From Polyangiaceae bacterium (GTDB taxonomy: Bacteria > Myxococcota_A > Polyangia > Polyangiales > Polyangiaceae), in assembly GCA_020633235.1 (NCBI GenBank), contig JACKEA010000002.1, positions 1,116,001-1,180,000 of the forward strand: 64,000 nucleotides of DNA, written 5' to 3'. Of the stretch, positions 1 to 8,870 are shown in pieces. The translations under genes were made by a program, and so were the position numbers. Position 1 is the stretch's first letter. Every line of letters begins with the position of its first letter. Below the pieces are notes generated by a model. It worked only from the letters and a program-made list of their open reading frames with translations, was not told where the DNA came from and made no database searches.

Positions 1-421
1 GCTCCTCCGGGTAGAAGCGGAGCTGCTCGCGGAAGACGCCCTCCCGGGACGCCAGCGCCTCCACGTCGTCCATCACGGCGTCGGACTCGGTCTGCTCGCC
101 GAAGCGGCAATCCCCCCAGTTCTTGCTGACGTAGTACGCCTCGCGCTTGGTCGCGAAGTCGTCGGTTTCGATCATGCGCTTGGACAGCGCCATGAGCCGC
201 AGCGTCTGAGCGAAGGTTCGCGCGGTGTTGACGCGCAGCGTGCGCTTCTTGCGCTTGTCACCGATCTGGAAGAAGCCGACGTCCGGGTCGTAGCGCACGT
301 TGGAGAGCGAGCGCGACGGCACCTCCAAGACCGGTAGACCTCCGTGCTCCGCTCGCTCCAATACCCGCTTGGCGGTGCGCTCGATGAGCTCGACTCCCGG
401 GTCCTTCTTCTCTCGTGCCAC
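1..421 (-). CDS. top6A: DNA topoisomerase VI subunit A (partial, C-terminus outside window)
   Basis: Spo11-like catalytic subunit of the type IIB topoisomerase that cuts both DNA strands through a tyrosine. Only the first 140 codons are inside the window. The visible part holds the winged-helix (5Y-CAP) segment with the motif TKREAYYVSKNW; the catalytic tyrosine is one of Y96/Y97. An upstream segment LEVPSRSLSNVRYDPD is also family-like. The start is GTG at 421, because the only in-frame codon further upstream before a stop lies inside the top6B stop region. The gap to the top6B stop is 3 nt, so the two genes form one transcript. Identity is strong; the Toprim domain lies beyond position 1 and cannot be checked. 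Confidence 0.88.
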   Translation of the reverse strand, partial: MAREKKDPGVELIERTAKRVLERAEHGGLPVLEVPSRSLSNVRYDPDVGFFQIGDKRKKRTLRVNTARTFAQTLRLMALSKRMIETDDFATKREAYYVSKNWGDCRFGEQTESDAVMDDVEALASREGVFREQLRFYPEE

Positions 422-424
422 GGA

Positions 425-2080
425 TCACACCTTGCGTTGGTGGTGGAGGGTTTCATCCAGGCGTTCGACCAGGGCGTCACGCCGGACGTCGTCGATGTCG
501 AGGATCTCCTGCAACGCCATTCCCACGTGGGGCAGGTAGCGTTCGATATGAGTCCGGCGCTCGAGCTCCCGAGCCAATCGCTGCTGCTTCTTGACGTGGG
601 TTCTGAGACGGCGCCCGCACTCCCGGAGCGCCAGAGACATCTCGCGCTCGATCTCCGGATACGCCGCCACCGCCTCCTTGGACTCGGAGGTGAAGGGAAC
701 CCATACGGACGCCACGTGCAGCATCAGCACCATGGCGGCTTGAGGCAGGGAGCCCTTGGGCTGGTTCAGGCCGTAGCTCCGCCAGTTGGTGTCCACCACC
801 GCCTTGGTCATCACGCAGGCACCTTGTTGGAACAAGAGCGGCACGCGGTTGGCGAAGCGGAGCAGCGTGACGGGTTCACCGGCGTGAGACAGCAGATCCT
901 CGACTCCGGCGCGGGGGGACTGGAGCTTGACGATGCGCCCGGAGTCGTCGAGCTCGTGCCCACCGCCCGGGCGTCCGTAAGCCAGCCCCACCTCCACCAC
1001 GAAAGGATTTCCGCGGTACACGGCCGGGGGGCGACACACCGCAAGGTAGAGCTCCGCCTCCACCTCCTTGCGGAGCCCCTGAAGCATCAGCTCCTCACCG
1101 ATGGGCACCACGCAGTCCGACGTCGGCGCGCTGATCTTCGTCTTCTGGATGGCTCGATACAGCGCTCCCGCCTGCTTCTTGGCGACGCGACGCGAATAGG
1201 ATCGCGTCGTGAGCCCCCGGTCCGCGCGCTCGATGATCTCCGAAGCGGTTTTGGTACCCACCCGCGAGAACTCCTCCTTGAGGAACTTGCCCAAGCTCTT
1301 GTGCTCGGTGTTCCGCAACATCGCGATCAGGCGACCGAGCTCCACGCCGTGGGGGTGCGGCTTGATCTCGACGGGCAGCGCAGGAAGCCGAGAGGACGAG
1401 CGCTCGAAGGTGACCACGTTCTCGTCGGGATCCACGTAGTGCAAGGTGACGTGGGGGTTAGCGATGGCGGTGAGCTTCAGATACATCTCCACCGAGTGCG
1501 CGCCGCTCCGGTGCTGCGCCTCCATCGTGAGCTCCACGCGCGTTCCGTGCGGCACACGCCAGTCCACCGTCTTTTTGCCATGCAGCTCCGGTCGATTGCG
1601 ATTCGTGTCGATGCTCACCAACACCTGCGAAGCGCGGCGGCGCGAACCGGTGCGAGTGACGATCCGTGCCGGCTTCCCGGTCGTGAGCTGCGCGTACATG
1701 CCCGCCGCGGCGATGCCCATCCCCTGCTGGCCACGGGATTGCGACAGCTTGTGGAACTTCGAGCCGTACAGGAGCTTGCCGAAGATCCTGCCGATCTGGT
1801 CCGGAACGATGCCCGGACCATTGTCCTCCACCGAAACCCGGTACACGCCGGAGCGAACGACACCGATTTCGACCCGGATCTCGGGCAGGACGCCCGCTTC
1901 CTCGCAGGCGTCCAAGGCGTTGTCGACCCCCTCCTTCACCGCGGTGAGCAGGGCCTTGGCCGGTGAGTCGAAACCCAGTAGGTGCCGGTTTTTCAAGAAG
2001 AACTCGGAAACCGAGATCTCTCGCTGGCGGGCCGCGAGCTGGACGGCGGTAGGACGGGGTCGAGGGGTCTTCGTACGCAT
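425..2080 (-). CDS. top6B: DNA topoisomerase VI subunit B
   Basis: ATPase subunit of topoisomerase VI, 551 aa, which closes as a clamp around DNA and drives strand passage with subunit A. GHKL ATPase motifs are visible: E50 and N54 in KEGVDNALDACEE, the EDNGPGI box at about 85-91, and the glycine lid GQQGMG at 117-122. The spacing and the following transducer region fit Top6B rather than GyrB, and there is no Toprim domain. It starts at an ATG and runs directly into top6A, so the pair is probably translated together. Topoisomerase VI is mainly archaeal and plant; bacterial copies are patchy, so acquisition by transfer is plausible but not shown here. Confidence 0.93.
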   Translation of the reverse strand: MRTKTPRPRPTAVQLAARQREISVSEFFLKNRHLLGFDSPAKALLTAVKEGVDNALDACEEAGVLPEIRVEIGVVRSGVYRVSVEDNGPGIVPDQIGRIFGKLLYGSKFHKLSQSRGQQGMGIAAAGMYAQLTTGKPARIVTRTGSRRRASQVLVSIDTNRNRPELHGKKTVDWRVPHGTRVELTMEAQHRSGAHSVEMYLKLTAIANPHVTLHYVDPDENVVTFERSSSRLPALPVEIKPHPHGVELGRLIAMLRNTEHKSLGKFLKEEFSRVGTKTASEIIERADRGLTTRSYSRRVAKKQAGALYRAIQKTKISAPTSDCVVPIGEELMLQGLRKEVEAELYLAVCRPPAVYRGNPFVVEVGLAYGRPGGGHELDDSGRIVKLQSPRAGVEDLLSHAGEPVTLLRFANRVPLLFQQGACVMTKAVVDTNWRSYGLNQPKGSLPQAAMVLMLHVASVWVPFTSESKEAVAAYPEIEREMSLALRECGRRLRTHVKKQQRLARELERRTHIERYLPHVGMALQEILDIDDVRRDALVERLDETLHHQRKV

Positions 2081-2161
2081 TTCCAGCCCGGGCTGACGGC
2101 CAGCATGCGAGGCCCGGGCCGAGGGTCAAGTGGGGGCTTGCGCCCCACTCGAAGCAGATTA

Positions 2162-2179
2162 TTATCAGTCGCATGATAA
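2162..2179. promoter_or_regulatory. Candidate TetR operator overlapping the efflux-operon start
   Basis: Inverted repeat TTATCA-GTCGCA-TGATAA with 6-bp perfect arms. It spans the ATG (2173) of the first efflux gene in an AT-rich pocket of otherwise GC-rich DNA. The operon encodes a TetR-family repressor, so autorepression through this dyad is a natural guess. No binding data support it. Confidence 0.45.
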
Positions 2180-3138
2180 AGAATGCATGTAGGGCAGCCG
2201 CCGCCCTCCTGCTGGTCGCCGGCTGTGGGCAGGGCCAAGCAGCAGAGCGCGAGTCCTTCCAGGGGGTGGTGGAGCTCGACGAGCGGATCCTGGCGTTCGA
2301 AATGGGCGGTCGGCTGGATGCGATGCGGGTCGCCCGGGGTGACGAGGTGAAGCAGGGCCAGGTGGTCGCCGAGCTCGACGACAGCTTGGAGAAAGTGGCA
2401 CGAGAGGTTCGCGCGGCGGACGCCGATGCCAGCAAGTCCCAGGTTTCGTTGCTCAAGGCCGGCTCCCGCTCCGAAGACATTCGCGCGGCCCGAGCTCAGG
2501 TGCGGGGTGCCGAAGCGCGTGAGAAGTTGCTGCGAAAGAACCTCTCGCGTGAGCGCTCGCTCGAGTCCCGCGGCGTGAGCACCGCTTCCGCGGTGGACAC
2601 ACTGAAGAGCCAGCTCGATGCCGCAGTCGCCGAGCGCGAAGCCCTCGAGCAGCGGGTGAAGGCGCTCTCGCGAGGAGCCCGCAAGCAGGAGATCCAGAGC
2701 GCCGAGGCGCGGGCGAACGCGGCGCAGCACGCCGTGAAGCTCGAGGACGAACGCCTCACGCGTAGCAGCTTGCAGTCTCCCGTGGGCGGCGTCGTCCTCG
2801 ACGTGCACGCGGATCCCGGCGAGGTGGTCGGGGCCGGAGCTCCCGTTCTGACCGTCGGCGACGTCACGCATCCCTACGCGGACGTGTTCGTGCCCATCGA
2901 CGACATCGGCGGCGTGAAGGTCAACGCCCCGGCGACCATCCGCGTGGACAGCCTGCAAGCGCCGTTGCGCGGCACGGTCGAGCACGTCAGCGAGAAGACG
3001 GAGTTCACGCCGCGCTACCTGTTCAGCGAGCGCGAGCGTCACAACCTCGTGGTCCGCGTGCGCATCCGCATCGACGACTCGCATCGCGTGCTCCACGCCG
3101 GTCTTCCGGCCTTCGCGAGCATCGAGCGCTCGCCATGA
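2173..3138 (+). CDS. HlyD-family periplasmic adaptor lipoprotein of an ABC efflux system
   Basis: Membrane-fusion protein, 321 aa, expected to bridge the inner-membrane ABC pump and the outer-membrane channel. The N-terminus is a lipoprotein signal peptide with lipobox LVAGC (Cys18). It is followed by a biotinyl-lipoyl half (GGRLDAMRVARGDEVKQGQ), a long alpha-helical hairpin rich in Ala/Glu/Arg (about 70-190), and a second lipoyl/beta-barrel half (SPVGGVVLDVHADPGEVV). It resembles YbhG-type adaptors. The stop overlaps the start of the ATPase gene by 4 nt, showing translational coupling. The start ATG lies inside a perfect dyad that may be the operon operator. Confidence 0.88.
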   Translation: MIKNACRAAAALLLVAGCGQGQAAERESFQGVVELDERILAFEMGGRLDAMRVARGDEVKQGQVVAELDDSLEKVAREVRAADADASKSQVSLLKAGSRSEDIRAARAQVRGAEAREKLLRKNLSRERSLESRGVSTASAVDTLKSQLDAAVAEREALEQRVKALSRGARKQEIQSAEARANAAQHAVKLEDERLTRSSLQSPVGGVVLDVHADPGEVVGAGAPVLTVGDVTHPYADVFVPIDDIGGVKVNAPATIRVDSLQAPLRGTVEHVSEKTEFTPRYLFSERERHNLVVRVRIRIDDSHRVLHAGLPAFASIERSP

Positions 3139-4082
3139 CCGAGTCGATCATCGTCACGGAACACCTCGAGAAGCGCTTCGGCAATCTCGTGGCCGTTCAC
3201 GATCTGAACCTGGAGGTCCGACGCGGGGAGATCTTCGGCGTACTGGGCCCAAACGGCGCCGGCAAGAGCACCACCATCCGGATGCTGTGCGGCATCTTGG
3301 ATCCCAGCGGCGGTCGCGGCACCGTGGTGGGCTTCGACGTCGCCAAGGAGGCCGAGCGCATCAAGGAGCGCATCGGCTACATGACCCAGCGCTTCTCGCT
3401 GTACGAGGACCTGACGGTCCAGGAGAACCTCGCCTTCTATGCCGGCATCTACGGCGTGAGCCTGCGCCGGCGGCGGGGACGCATCGAAGAAGTGCTCGAG
3501 AGCACGGGCCTGGCCGAGCGGCGTCGACAGCTCGCCGGCACGCTCTCGGGCGGCTGGAAGCAACGAGTGGCGCTGGCGAGCGCCACCATCCACGAGCCGC
3601 CGCTGCTGTTCCTGGACGAGCCCACGGCGGGCGTCGATCCGGTGAGCCGCCGGGAGTTCTGGGAGCAGATCCATCGCATCGCGGCCTCGGGCACGACGGT
3701 GCTCCTGACCACGCACTACATGGACGAAGCCGAACGCTGCCACCGCTTGGCGTTCATCTTTCGCGGCTCGGTGCTGGACGTGGGCACGCCGGAGCAGGTG
3801 GTGGAGCGCCGCCATCTCCGAGTGGTGGAGCTGTCCGTGGAGCGCGCCACGGACGCGGCGGACGTGCTCCGGGCTCTCTCGGCGGTGGACGAGGTCGCTC
3901 ACTATGGTCACCTGCTCCGCGTCGCCGTCAAGGGCACGACGGATCCGGAAGCGCTGGTGCGAAGGGCGTTGGCAGACTCCGAGATATCCCTGGAGGAAAT
4001 CCGCCCGGCCCGCGTGACGGTGGAAGACGCCTTCGTGAGCATGGTGCGCCACGAGCAGGATGGCGTTCGGAGCGCGGCATGA
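3135..4082 (+). CDS. ABC transporter ATP-binding protein
   Basis: Cytoplasmic ATPase, 315 aa, energising the efflux pump. Visible motifs are Walker A GPNGAGKST (38-46), signature LSGGWKQR (137-144), Walker B LLFLDEP with D161/E162, and the H-loop in TTHYMDEAER. It has one nucleotide-binding domain, followed by about 80 residues typical of drug/Nod-type ABC-2 ATPases (YbhF/CcmA-like). It works with the permease that follows, again by ATGA overlap. The substrate cannot be read from sequence; multidrug export is the usual role of this arrangement. Confidence 0.92.
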   Translation: MTESIIVTEHLEKRFGNLVAVHDLNLEVRRGEIFGVLGPNGAGKSTTIRMLCGILDPSGGRGTVVGFDVAKEAERIKERIGYMTQRFSLYEDLTVQENLAFYAGIYGVSLRRRRGRIEEVLESTGLAERRRQLAGTLSGGWKQRVALASATIHEPPLLFLDEPTAGVDPVSRREFWEQIHRIAASGTTVLLTTHYMDEAERCHRLAFIFRGSVLDVGTPEQVVERRHLRVVELSVERATDAADVLRALSAVDEVAHYGHLLRVAVKGTTDPEALVRRALADSEISLEEIRPARVTVEDAFVSMVRHEQDGVRSAA

Positions 4083-5206
4083 ACCTCCGCCCATGGGTCA
4101 TCGCTCGCAAGGAGCTGCTACAGCTGCGAAGGGATCGGCTCACCCTCGCCATGATGGTGATGCTCCCGGTGATGCAGCTCTTGCTGTTCGGATACGCGAT
4201 CAATACCGACGTGCGCCACATGCAGCTCGCGGTGTACGACCAAGACCAGAGCGCCCGCTCGCGGGACTTGGTCCAGAGCCTGACCGCTACGGGCTTCTAC
4301 GACGTCGCCGGTCAGGTCGACAGCTACGACGAAATCGAAGCGGCTCTCCGCTCCGGCCGCGCCCGCGTTGCCTTGGTGATCCCGGCGAAGTTCAACTCCG
4401 ACATCGTGAGCGGGCGCACCACCACGGTTCAGCTCGTGGTCGACGGTTCGGACCCACAGGTCGTTGCGAGCGCCACGAACACTGCCTCGTCCTTGGTCGC
4501 GGCACGCTCGGCTCAGCTGATGGTCGCTCGGCTGCGGAGCAACGGCGCCGGTGCCGTCGCCGAGCCGCTGCGCATCGAACCCAACACTTGGTACAACCCC
4601 GACCTCCGGACCGCGGTGTTCATCGTGCCCGGCCTCGTAGGCGTGATCCTGACCATGACCATGGTGATGCTCACCGCCATGGCCATCGCCCGAGAACGCG
4701 AACGCGGGACCTTGGAGCAGCTGATCGTCTCCCCGGTAAAGCGTGTGGAGCTGGTCGTAGGGAAAATTCTTCCCTACATCGCCATCGGCTACCTGCAGAT
4801 GACGCTCATCCTGCTGGCCGGCAAGCTGGTGTTCGACGTTCCGCTGATCGGCTCCCTTGGCCTCCTGTACCTACTGGCGTTCGTGTTCATCTCCGCGAAC
4901 CTGGCGCTGGGCCTGTTCTTCTCCACGCTTGCCAAGACCCAGCAGCAGGCCATGCAGATGTCGTTCTTCTTCATGCTGCCGAACATCCTGCTGAGCGGCT
5001 TCATGTTCCCCTTCGAGGCAATGCCCAAGCCCGCTCAGTGGCTGTCTCAGGCCCTGCCCCTCACCCATTTCTTGCGCATCGTTCGTGGCGTGACGCTGCG
5101 GGGAGCGCAGTTCTCGGACCTCCGGATGGAGCTCGTGTGGATGACCGCGATCCTCGTGGCGCTGATCACGCTCGCCTCCATTCGCTTCACCAAGAAGCTC
5201 ACCTGA
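4079..5206 (+). CDS. ABC-2 type permease of the efflux pump
   Basis: Integral membrane subunit, 375 aa. The first transmembrane helix is near residues 20-40 (MMVMLPVMQLLLFGYAINTD), followed by a large periplasmic domain. Four to five helices then lie in the C-terminal half, with the conserved LEQLIVSPVK cytoplasmic loop and FMFPFEAMP motif of YbhR/YbhS/DrrB-type permeases. The start is the ATG overlapping the ATPase stop (ATGA); reading further upstream would run into the ATPase gene in another frame. Only one permease gene is present, where the E. coli ybh operon has two, so the pump may be a homodimer. It ends one base into the TetR start. Confidence 0.9.
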   Translation: MNLRPWVIARKELLQLRRDRLTLAMMVMLPVMQLLLFGYAINTDVRHMQLAVYDQDQSARSRDLVQSLTATGFYDVAGQVDSYDEIEAALRSGRARVALVIPAKFNSDIVSGRTTTVQLVVDGSDPQVVASATNTASSLVAARSAQLMVARLRSNGAGAVAEPLRIEPNTWYNPDLRTAVFIVPGLVGVILTMTMVMLTAMAIARERERGTLEQLIVSPVKRVELVVGKILPYIAIGYLQMTLILLAGKLVFDVPLIGSLGLLYLLAFVFISANLALGLFFSTLAKTQQQAMQMSFFFMLPNILLSGFMFPFEAMPKPAQWLSQALPLTHFLRIVRGVTLRGAQFSDLRMELVWMTAILVALITLASIRFTKKLT

Positions 5207-5829
5207 TGCCTCGTCCCAGAAGCGACATTCGCCCCCGAGTCCTCGAGGCCGCCCGCACCCAGTTTCTGGCTGACGGCGTGGAAGGTGCATCGCTGCGGAA
5301 GATCGCGCGGGCGGCGCACACCAGTATCGGCATGATCTACTACTACTTCCCGACCAAGGACGAGCTGTTCCTGGCCGTGGTGGAGGAACACTACGGGAAG
5401 CTACTCGAGGATCTGGCCACGGTGCTGAAACCGGACGCGCCCTTCGAGAAGCGCATCGAGCGCCTCTACCAACGCGCAGGAAATCTGTCCCAGGCGGAGC
5501 TCGATACGTTCAAGCTGGTCATCCGCGAGGCCCTGCTCTCGACGGATCGTCTGGGAGCGCTCATCGAACGCTTCAAGCGCGGCCATCTCGCGCTGCTGGC
5601 ACAGACCGTGGCGGACGGCATGGCGGAGGGGAGCATCGCTCCGACCCGCTATCCCGGCGTCGTGATCATGAGCGTGATGGCGGTTGGACTCGCGCCTCAG
5701 CTCGTTCGGCGCATCGCCGGGGGCAGCTTCCCCGTTCCTGGAGTCCCCGACGGCCAAGAGCTCCCCCACGAGCTCGCTCACGTCCTGCTGCACGGCGTCG
5801 GCACGCAACGCAAACCCGAGTCCTCTTGA
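5206..5829 (+). CDS. TetR-family transcriptional regulator
   Basis: Repressor-type regulator, 207 aa. An N-terminal helix-turn-helix lies at about 10-55, with the family signature GASLRKIARAAHTSIGMIYYYFPTKDELF. It is followed by an all-alpha ligand domain without close resemblance to a named subgroup. TGATG overlap with the permease stop places it inside the efflux operon, so it most likely regulates that operon. The dyad over the first gene's start is the best operator candidate in the region. The inducing compound is unknown. Confidence 0.9.
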   Translation: MPRPRSDIRPRVLEAARTQFLADGVEGASLRKIARAAHTSIGMIYYYFPTKDELFLAVVEEHYGKLLEDLATVLKPDAPFEKRIERLYQRAGNLSQAELDTFKLVIREALLSTDRLGALIERFKRGHLALLAQTVADGMAEGSIAPTRYPGVVIMSVMAVGLAPQLVRRIAGGSFPVPGVPDGQELPHELAHVLLHGVGTQRKPESS

Positions 5830-5840
5830 AGGAGAAACCC

Positions 5841-7283
5841 ATGTCCCGTTCGTTTTTCCTGTCCGCGCTGCTGGTCGCCGCCACAATCGCGCAACAGGCC
5901 GCGGCGCAAGAGCCCAAGGTCTCGACCTTCGAGAAGCGCCTGCGCGCGGAGCTGGCCCAGAGCGGGGGCCTGACGGCGGAGGATGCGGGCCGCCGCGCGG
6001 AAAAGAGCAGCGCCGACGTTCGCGCCAAGAACGCAGCGGTGATCGCGGCCGCAGCGGACGTGGACAAGGCCCTCATCGCGTTCGCTCCGCGCCTCACGCT
6101 CTCCGCACGCTACGTGCGACTGTCGCCCATCGACGCCCCCAGCCTGGGACCGGACAACGCCAATCTGGTCGTCACTCCCGCTGGCGAAGGACCGCTGCCA
6201 CCCGGTGCGCCGTTGGTCGGCGTGCCGGGGTCGGCGCTCTCTTTCCCGGTGATTTTGAACCAATACTCGCTGCAGGCGAATCTCACCGTCCCGGTGAGCG
6301 ACTACCTGCTGCGCACGGCGCAGAACCACGCTTCCGCGAGCCACTCCCGAAAGGCCGCCGAGCTCAACGCCCAGGCGGCCCGGGACAACGCGCGCACCAA
6401 TGGTCAGCTCCTGTACTACGACTGGGTGCGCGCCAAGCTCCAGCAGGTGGTGACGCTGCAGGGGCTGGAGCAGACTGAGGAGCACGTGAAGGCCGCCCAG
6501 GCGCTGCGCGACGCGGACCGCGCGTCCTTGGCGGACGTCATGAACGCACAGGCACAGCGCGCTCGGGCGGAGCTGCTTTTGGAGAAGTCGAAGACCTTCA
6601 CGTTGGTGTCGGAAGATCGACTGCGCACCGCGATGCACGACGGCAGCGCCAAACGCTACGCCATCGGCGAAGACCTCCTGGGACCGCTGCCCGCGCGCCC
6701 TTCCGGCGATCTCGCCACGCTGCTCTCCGAGGCGAATGCCAATCGGCCCGAGCTGCGTGCGCTGTCCATCACCTCCCGCGCTCTCGCGGAGCAGAAGAAG
6801 GCGACGCGCGGCGCCGGCTACCCGCGCCTGGACGCCTTTGGCAACGCCTACTACCAGAATCCGAACTCACGCTACGTGCCGCAGAGCGAGGAGTGGAAGG
6901 CATCTTGGGATCTCGGGCTGCAGCTCAGCTGGACCCCGAACGACACCGCCACCACCAGCGCCGCTGCCGCGGCCCTCGAGGCCAAGCGCGCCGAAGTTCA
7001 CGCCCAACAGGCGGGTCTGCGCGACGCTCTCCGCAGCGAGGTCTTCGGCGCCTACCGCGGGCTGCGGGAAGCCGAGATCGGGATCCGCACGGCGGAGCGG
7101 GGCCTGGCCGCGGCGGAAGAGGCGTACCGCGTTCGCGCCGAGCAGTATCGCTACGGGCGCGCCACCAGCGTCGAGCTGACGGATGCCGAGAGCGCGTTGA
7201 TCCGGGCGCGCCTGGATTTGGTCAACGCGCGGGTGGATTTTCACGTGGCGCGCGTGAAGCTCCTGCACGCGGTGGGCAGATGA
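5841..7283 (+). CDS. TolC-family outer-membrane efflux protein
   Basis: Outer-membrane channel component, 480 aa, with a cleavable signal peptide (hydrophobic residues 5-20 ending ...AQQAAAQ). Two internally similar halves are rich in long helices (KAAELNAQAARDNARTNGQLLYYD... and ALRSEVFGAYRGLREAEIGIRTAERGLAAAEEAYRVR in shorter parts), as in the OEP fold. The ATG at 5841 is chosen because an AAGGAG ribosome-binding site lies 6 nt upstream; a TTG 15 nt earlier is less likely. With the adaptor, ATPase and permease it completes a tripartite exporter. Confidence 0.88.
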   Translation: MSRSFFLSALLVAATIAQQAAAQEPKVSTFEKRLRAELAQSGGLTAEDAGRRAEKSSADVRAKNAAVIAAAADVDKALIAFAPRLTLSARYVRLSPIDAPSLGPDNANLVVTPAGEGPLPPGAPLVGVPGSALSFPVILNQYSLQANLTVPVSDYLLRTAQNHASASHSRKAAELNAQAARDNARTNGQLLYYDWVRAKLQQVVTLQGLEQTEEHVKAAQALRDADRASLADVMNAQAQRARAELLLEKSKTFTLVSEDRLRTAMHDGSAKRYAIGEDLLGPLPARPSGDLATLLSEANANRPELRALSITSRALAEQKKATRGAGYPRLDAFGNAYYQNPNSRYVPQSEEWKASWDLGLQLSWTPNDTATTSAAAAALEAKRAEVHAQQAGLRDALRSEVFGAYRGLREAEIGIRTAERGLAAAEEAYRVRAEQYRYGRATSVELTDAESALIRARLDLVNARVDFHVARVKLLHAVGR

Positions 7284-7337
7284 CGTTCGTCGTGTCAACC
7301 GCCACAAACGGCTGACCCCCGGCCCCGCCTTTGCTAT

Positions 7338-8870
7338 GTGCCGACCGTGACGTTGGTCGACCTTTCCGCCGTCGAGCTCGCACGCCGCCTGACCCGCGGA
7401 GAGGTGTCGGCGGTGGAGGTCGTCACGGCGTACTTCGACCACATCGATCGTCGAGATCGCGAGCTCCACGCCTTCGTGCATCGCTTCGACGGAGAGGCGC
7501 TCCGCCAAGCGGAAGCTCTGGATCACGCGCGTCGGAAGGGTGAGCCGCCCGGGCCGCTGTTCGGCTTGCCCGTCACGGTGAAGGAGAACATCGCCACCCG
7601 CGGTACGGACGTCACGCTCGGCCTGCGGCGTGCCGTCGTGCCCCCGTGCGAGGACGACGCCGTCGCAGTGGACTTGCTCCGGCGCGCTGGCGCCATCGTC
7701 GTGGGCAAGACCAACGTGCCTCAGACGCTATTGGCCTTCGAGACCGTGAACAACGTGTGGGGGACCACCAACAACCCGCACGACGTGAGCCGCGCGCCCG
7801 GTGGCTCCAGCGGCGGAGAAGCTGCGGCCCTCGCGAGCCACATGAGCGTGCTGGGCCTGGGCACGGACATCGGCGGCTCCATCCGTGTTCCCGCGGCGTT
7901 CTGCGGTGTGACCGGTCTCAAGCCCACGATCTTTCGCTGGTCCAACGTTGGCAGCCACGGCGCGCTGCCCGGCCAGGAGGTGGTGCGCTCGCAGCTCGGC
8001 CCCTTGGCGCGCAGCGTGTCGGATCTCGTCTTCTATTGGAACGCCATCTCGCCGCTCGATCACGCCGCCCTCGACCCCCGGGTCCCGCCCCTCGCGTCCC
8101 CGGACCCGAGCAACGTGGACGTGGGCAAGCTTCGCATCGGATTCTACGAGGACGACGGCTTCTTCACGCCGTCGGCCAGCGTTCGCCGCGCAGTCCGCAG
8201 GGCGGCAGAGGCTTTGTCTCGCGCCGGTGCCGACGTCGTGGAGTACACGCCCCCGGCCGCGCGCGACGTCATCCTGACCTTTTTCTCGGTGCTGAGCAGC
8301 GACGGTGGCAAGGCCCTGGCCCGTAAGCTCGGTGACGAGCCCACCATCCCGCCTCTGGCGAACCTGCGGCGAACGGCCAGGTTGCCCGAGCCGGTTCGCA
8401 AGCTCCTGGTGCAGACGCTGCGCCTCGCCGGCGAGTACCGCCTCTCGGATCTGCTCTCCGCCCTGGGAGAGAAGACAGTGGACGAGTTGTTTTCGCTGGC
8501 GGCAAAGGTAGAAGCCCTACGCCAGGCGGAAGCGCAAGCCTGGCGCGCGGCGCGCCTGGACGCCGTGGTGTGTCCGGCGTTCCCGACTCCGGCCGTACCC
8601 CACGGCACCGCCGCTGATTTCTCCATCGGCACCGCCTACACCGCTCGCTACAACGTGCTCAACCTCCCTGCGGGGGTGGTTCCGGTCGACAGCGTCCGGC
8701 CGGACGAAACCGAGCGCGCCATCCTCGCCGATCGCTTCGACAGGGTCGCCGCCCGCATCGAGCGCGGTAGCGCCGGGCTGCCTCTCGGCGTTCAGGTGGT
8801 GGGCAGACCGTACGCCGAGCACGTGGTGCTGGCCGCCATGCTCGCCGTGGAGCGGGAGATCGAACCGTGA
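7338..8870 (+). CDS. Amidase signature family enzyme
   Basis: Serine amidohydrolase, 510 aa, of the Ser-cisSer-Lys class. The triad is visible as K82 (TVKEN), S157 in the Gly-Ser rich GGSSGGEAAALAS segment, and S181 in TDIGGSIRVPAAFCG. The substrate is not predictable; the family includes fatty-acid amide hydrolases and peptide amidases. It lacks a GatB partner here, so it is unlikely to be GatA. The start is GTG at 7338 or 7347, 9 nt apart and both in frame. Its stop overlaps the next gene's GTG by 4 nt, so it is co-transcribed with the binding protein that follows. Confidence 0.88.
   Translation: MPTVTLVDLSAVELARRLTRGEVSAVEVVTAYFDHIDRRDRELHAFVHRFDGEALRQAEALDHARRKGEPPGPLFGLPVTVKENIATRGTDVTLGLRRAVVPPCEDDAVAVDLLRRAGAIVVGKTNVPQTLLAFETVNNVWGTTNNPHDVSRAPGGSSGGEAAALASHMSVLGLGTDIGGSIRVPAAFCGVTGLKPTIFRWSNVGSHGALPGQEVVRSQLGPLARSVSDLVFYWNAISPLDHAALDPRVPPLASPDPSNVDVGKLRIGFYEDDGFFTPSASVRRAVRRAAEALSRAGADVVEYTPPAARDVILTFFSVLSSDGGKALARKLGDEPTIPPLANLRRTARLPEPVRKLLVQTLRLAGEYRLSDLLSALGEKTVDELFSLAAKVEALRQAEAQAWRAARLDAVVCPAFPTPAVPHGTAADFSIGTAYTARYNVLNLPAGVVPVDSVRPDETERAILADRFDRVAARIERGSAGLPLGVQVVGRPYAEHVVLAAMLAVEREIEP

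Noticed and set aside
7338..8870. GatA subunit of amidotransferase
   Set aside because: No gatB/gatC nearby, and the sequence around the triad is not GatA-like.
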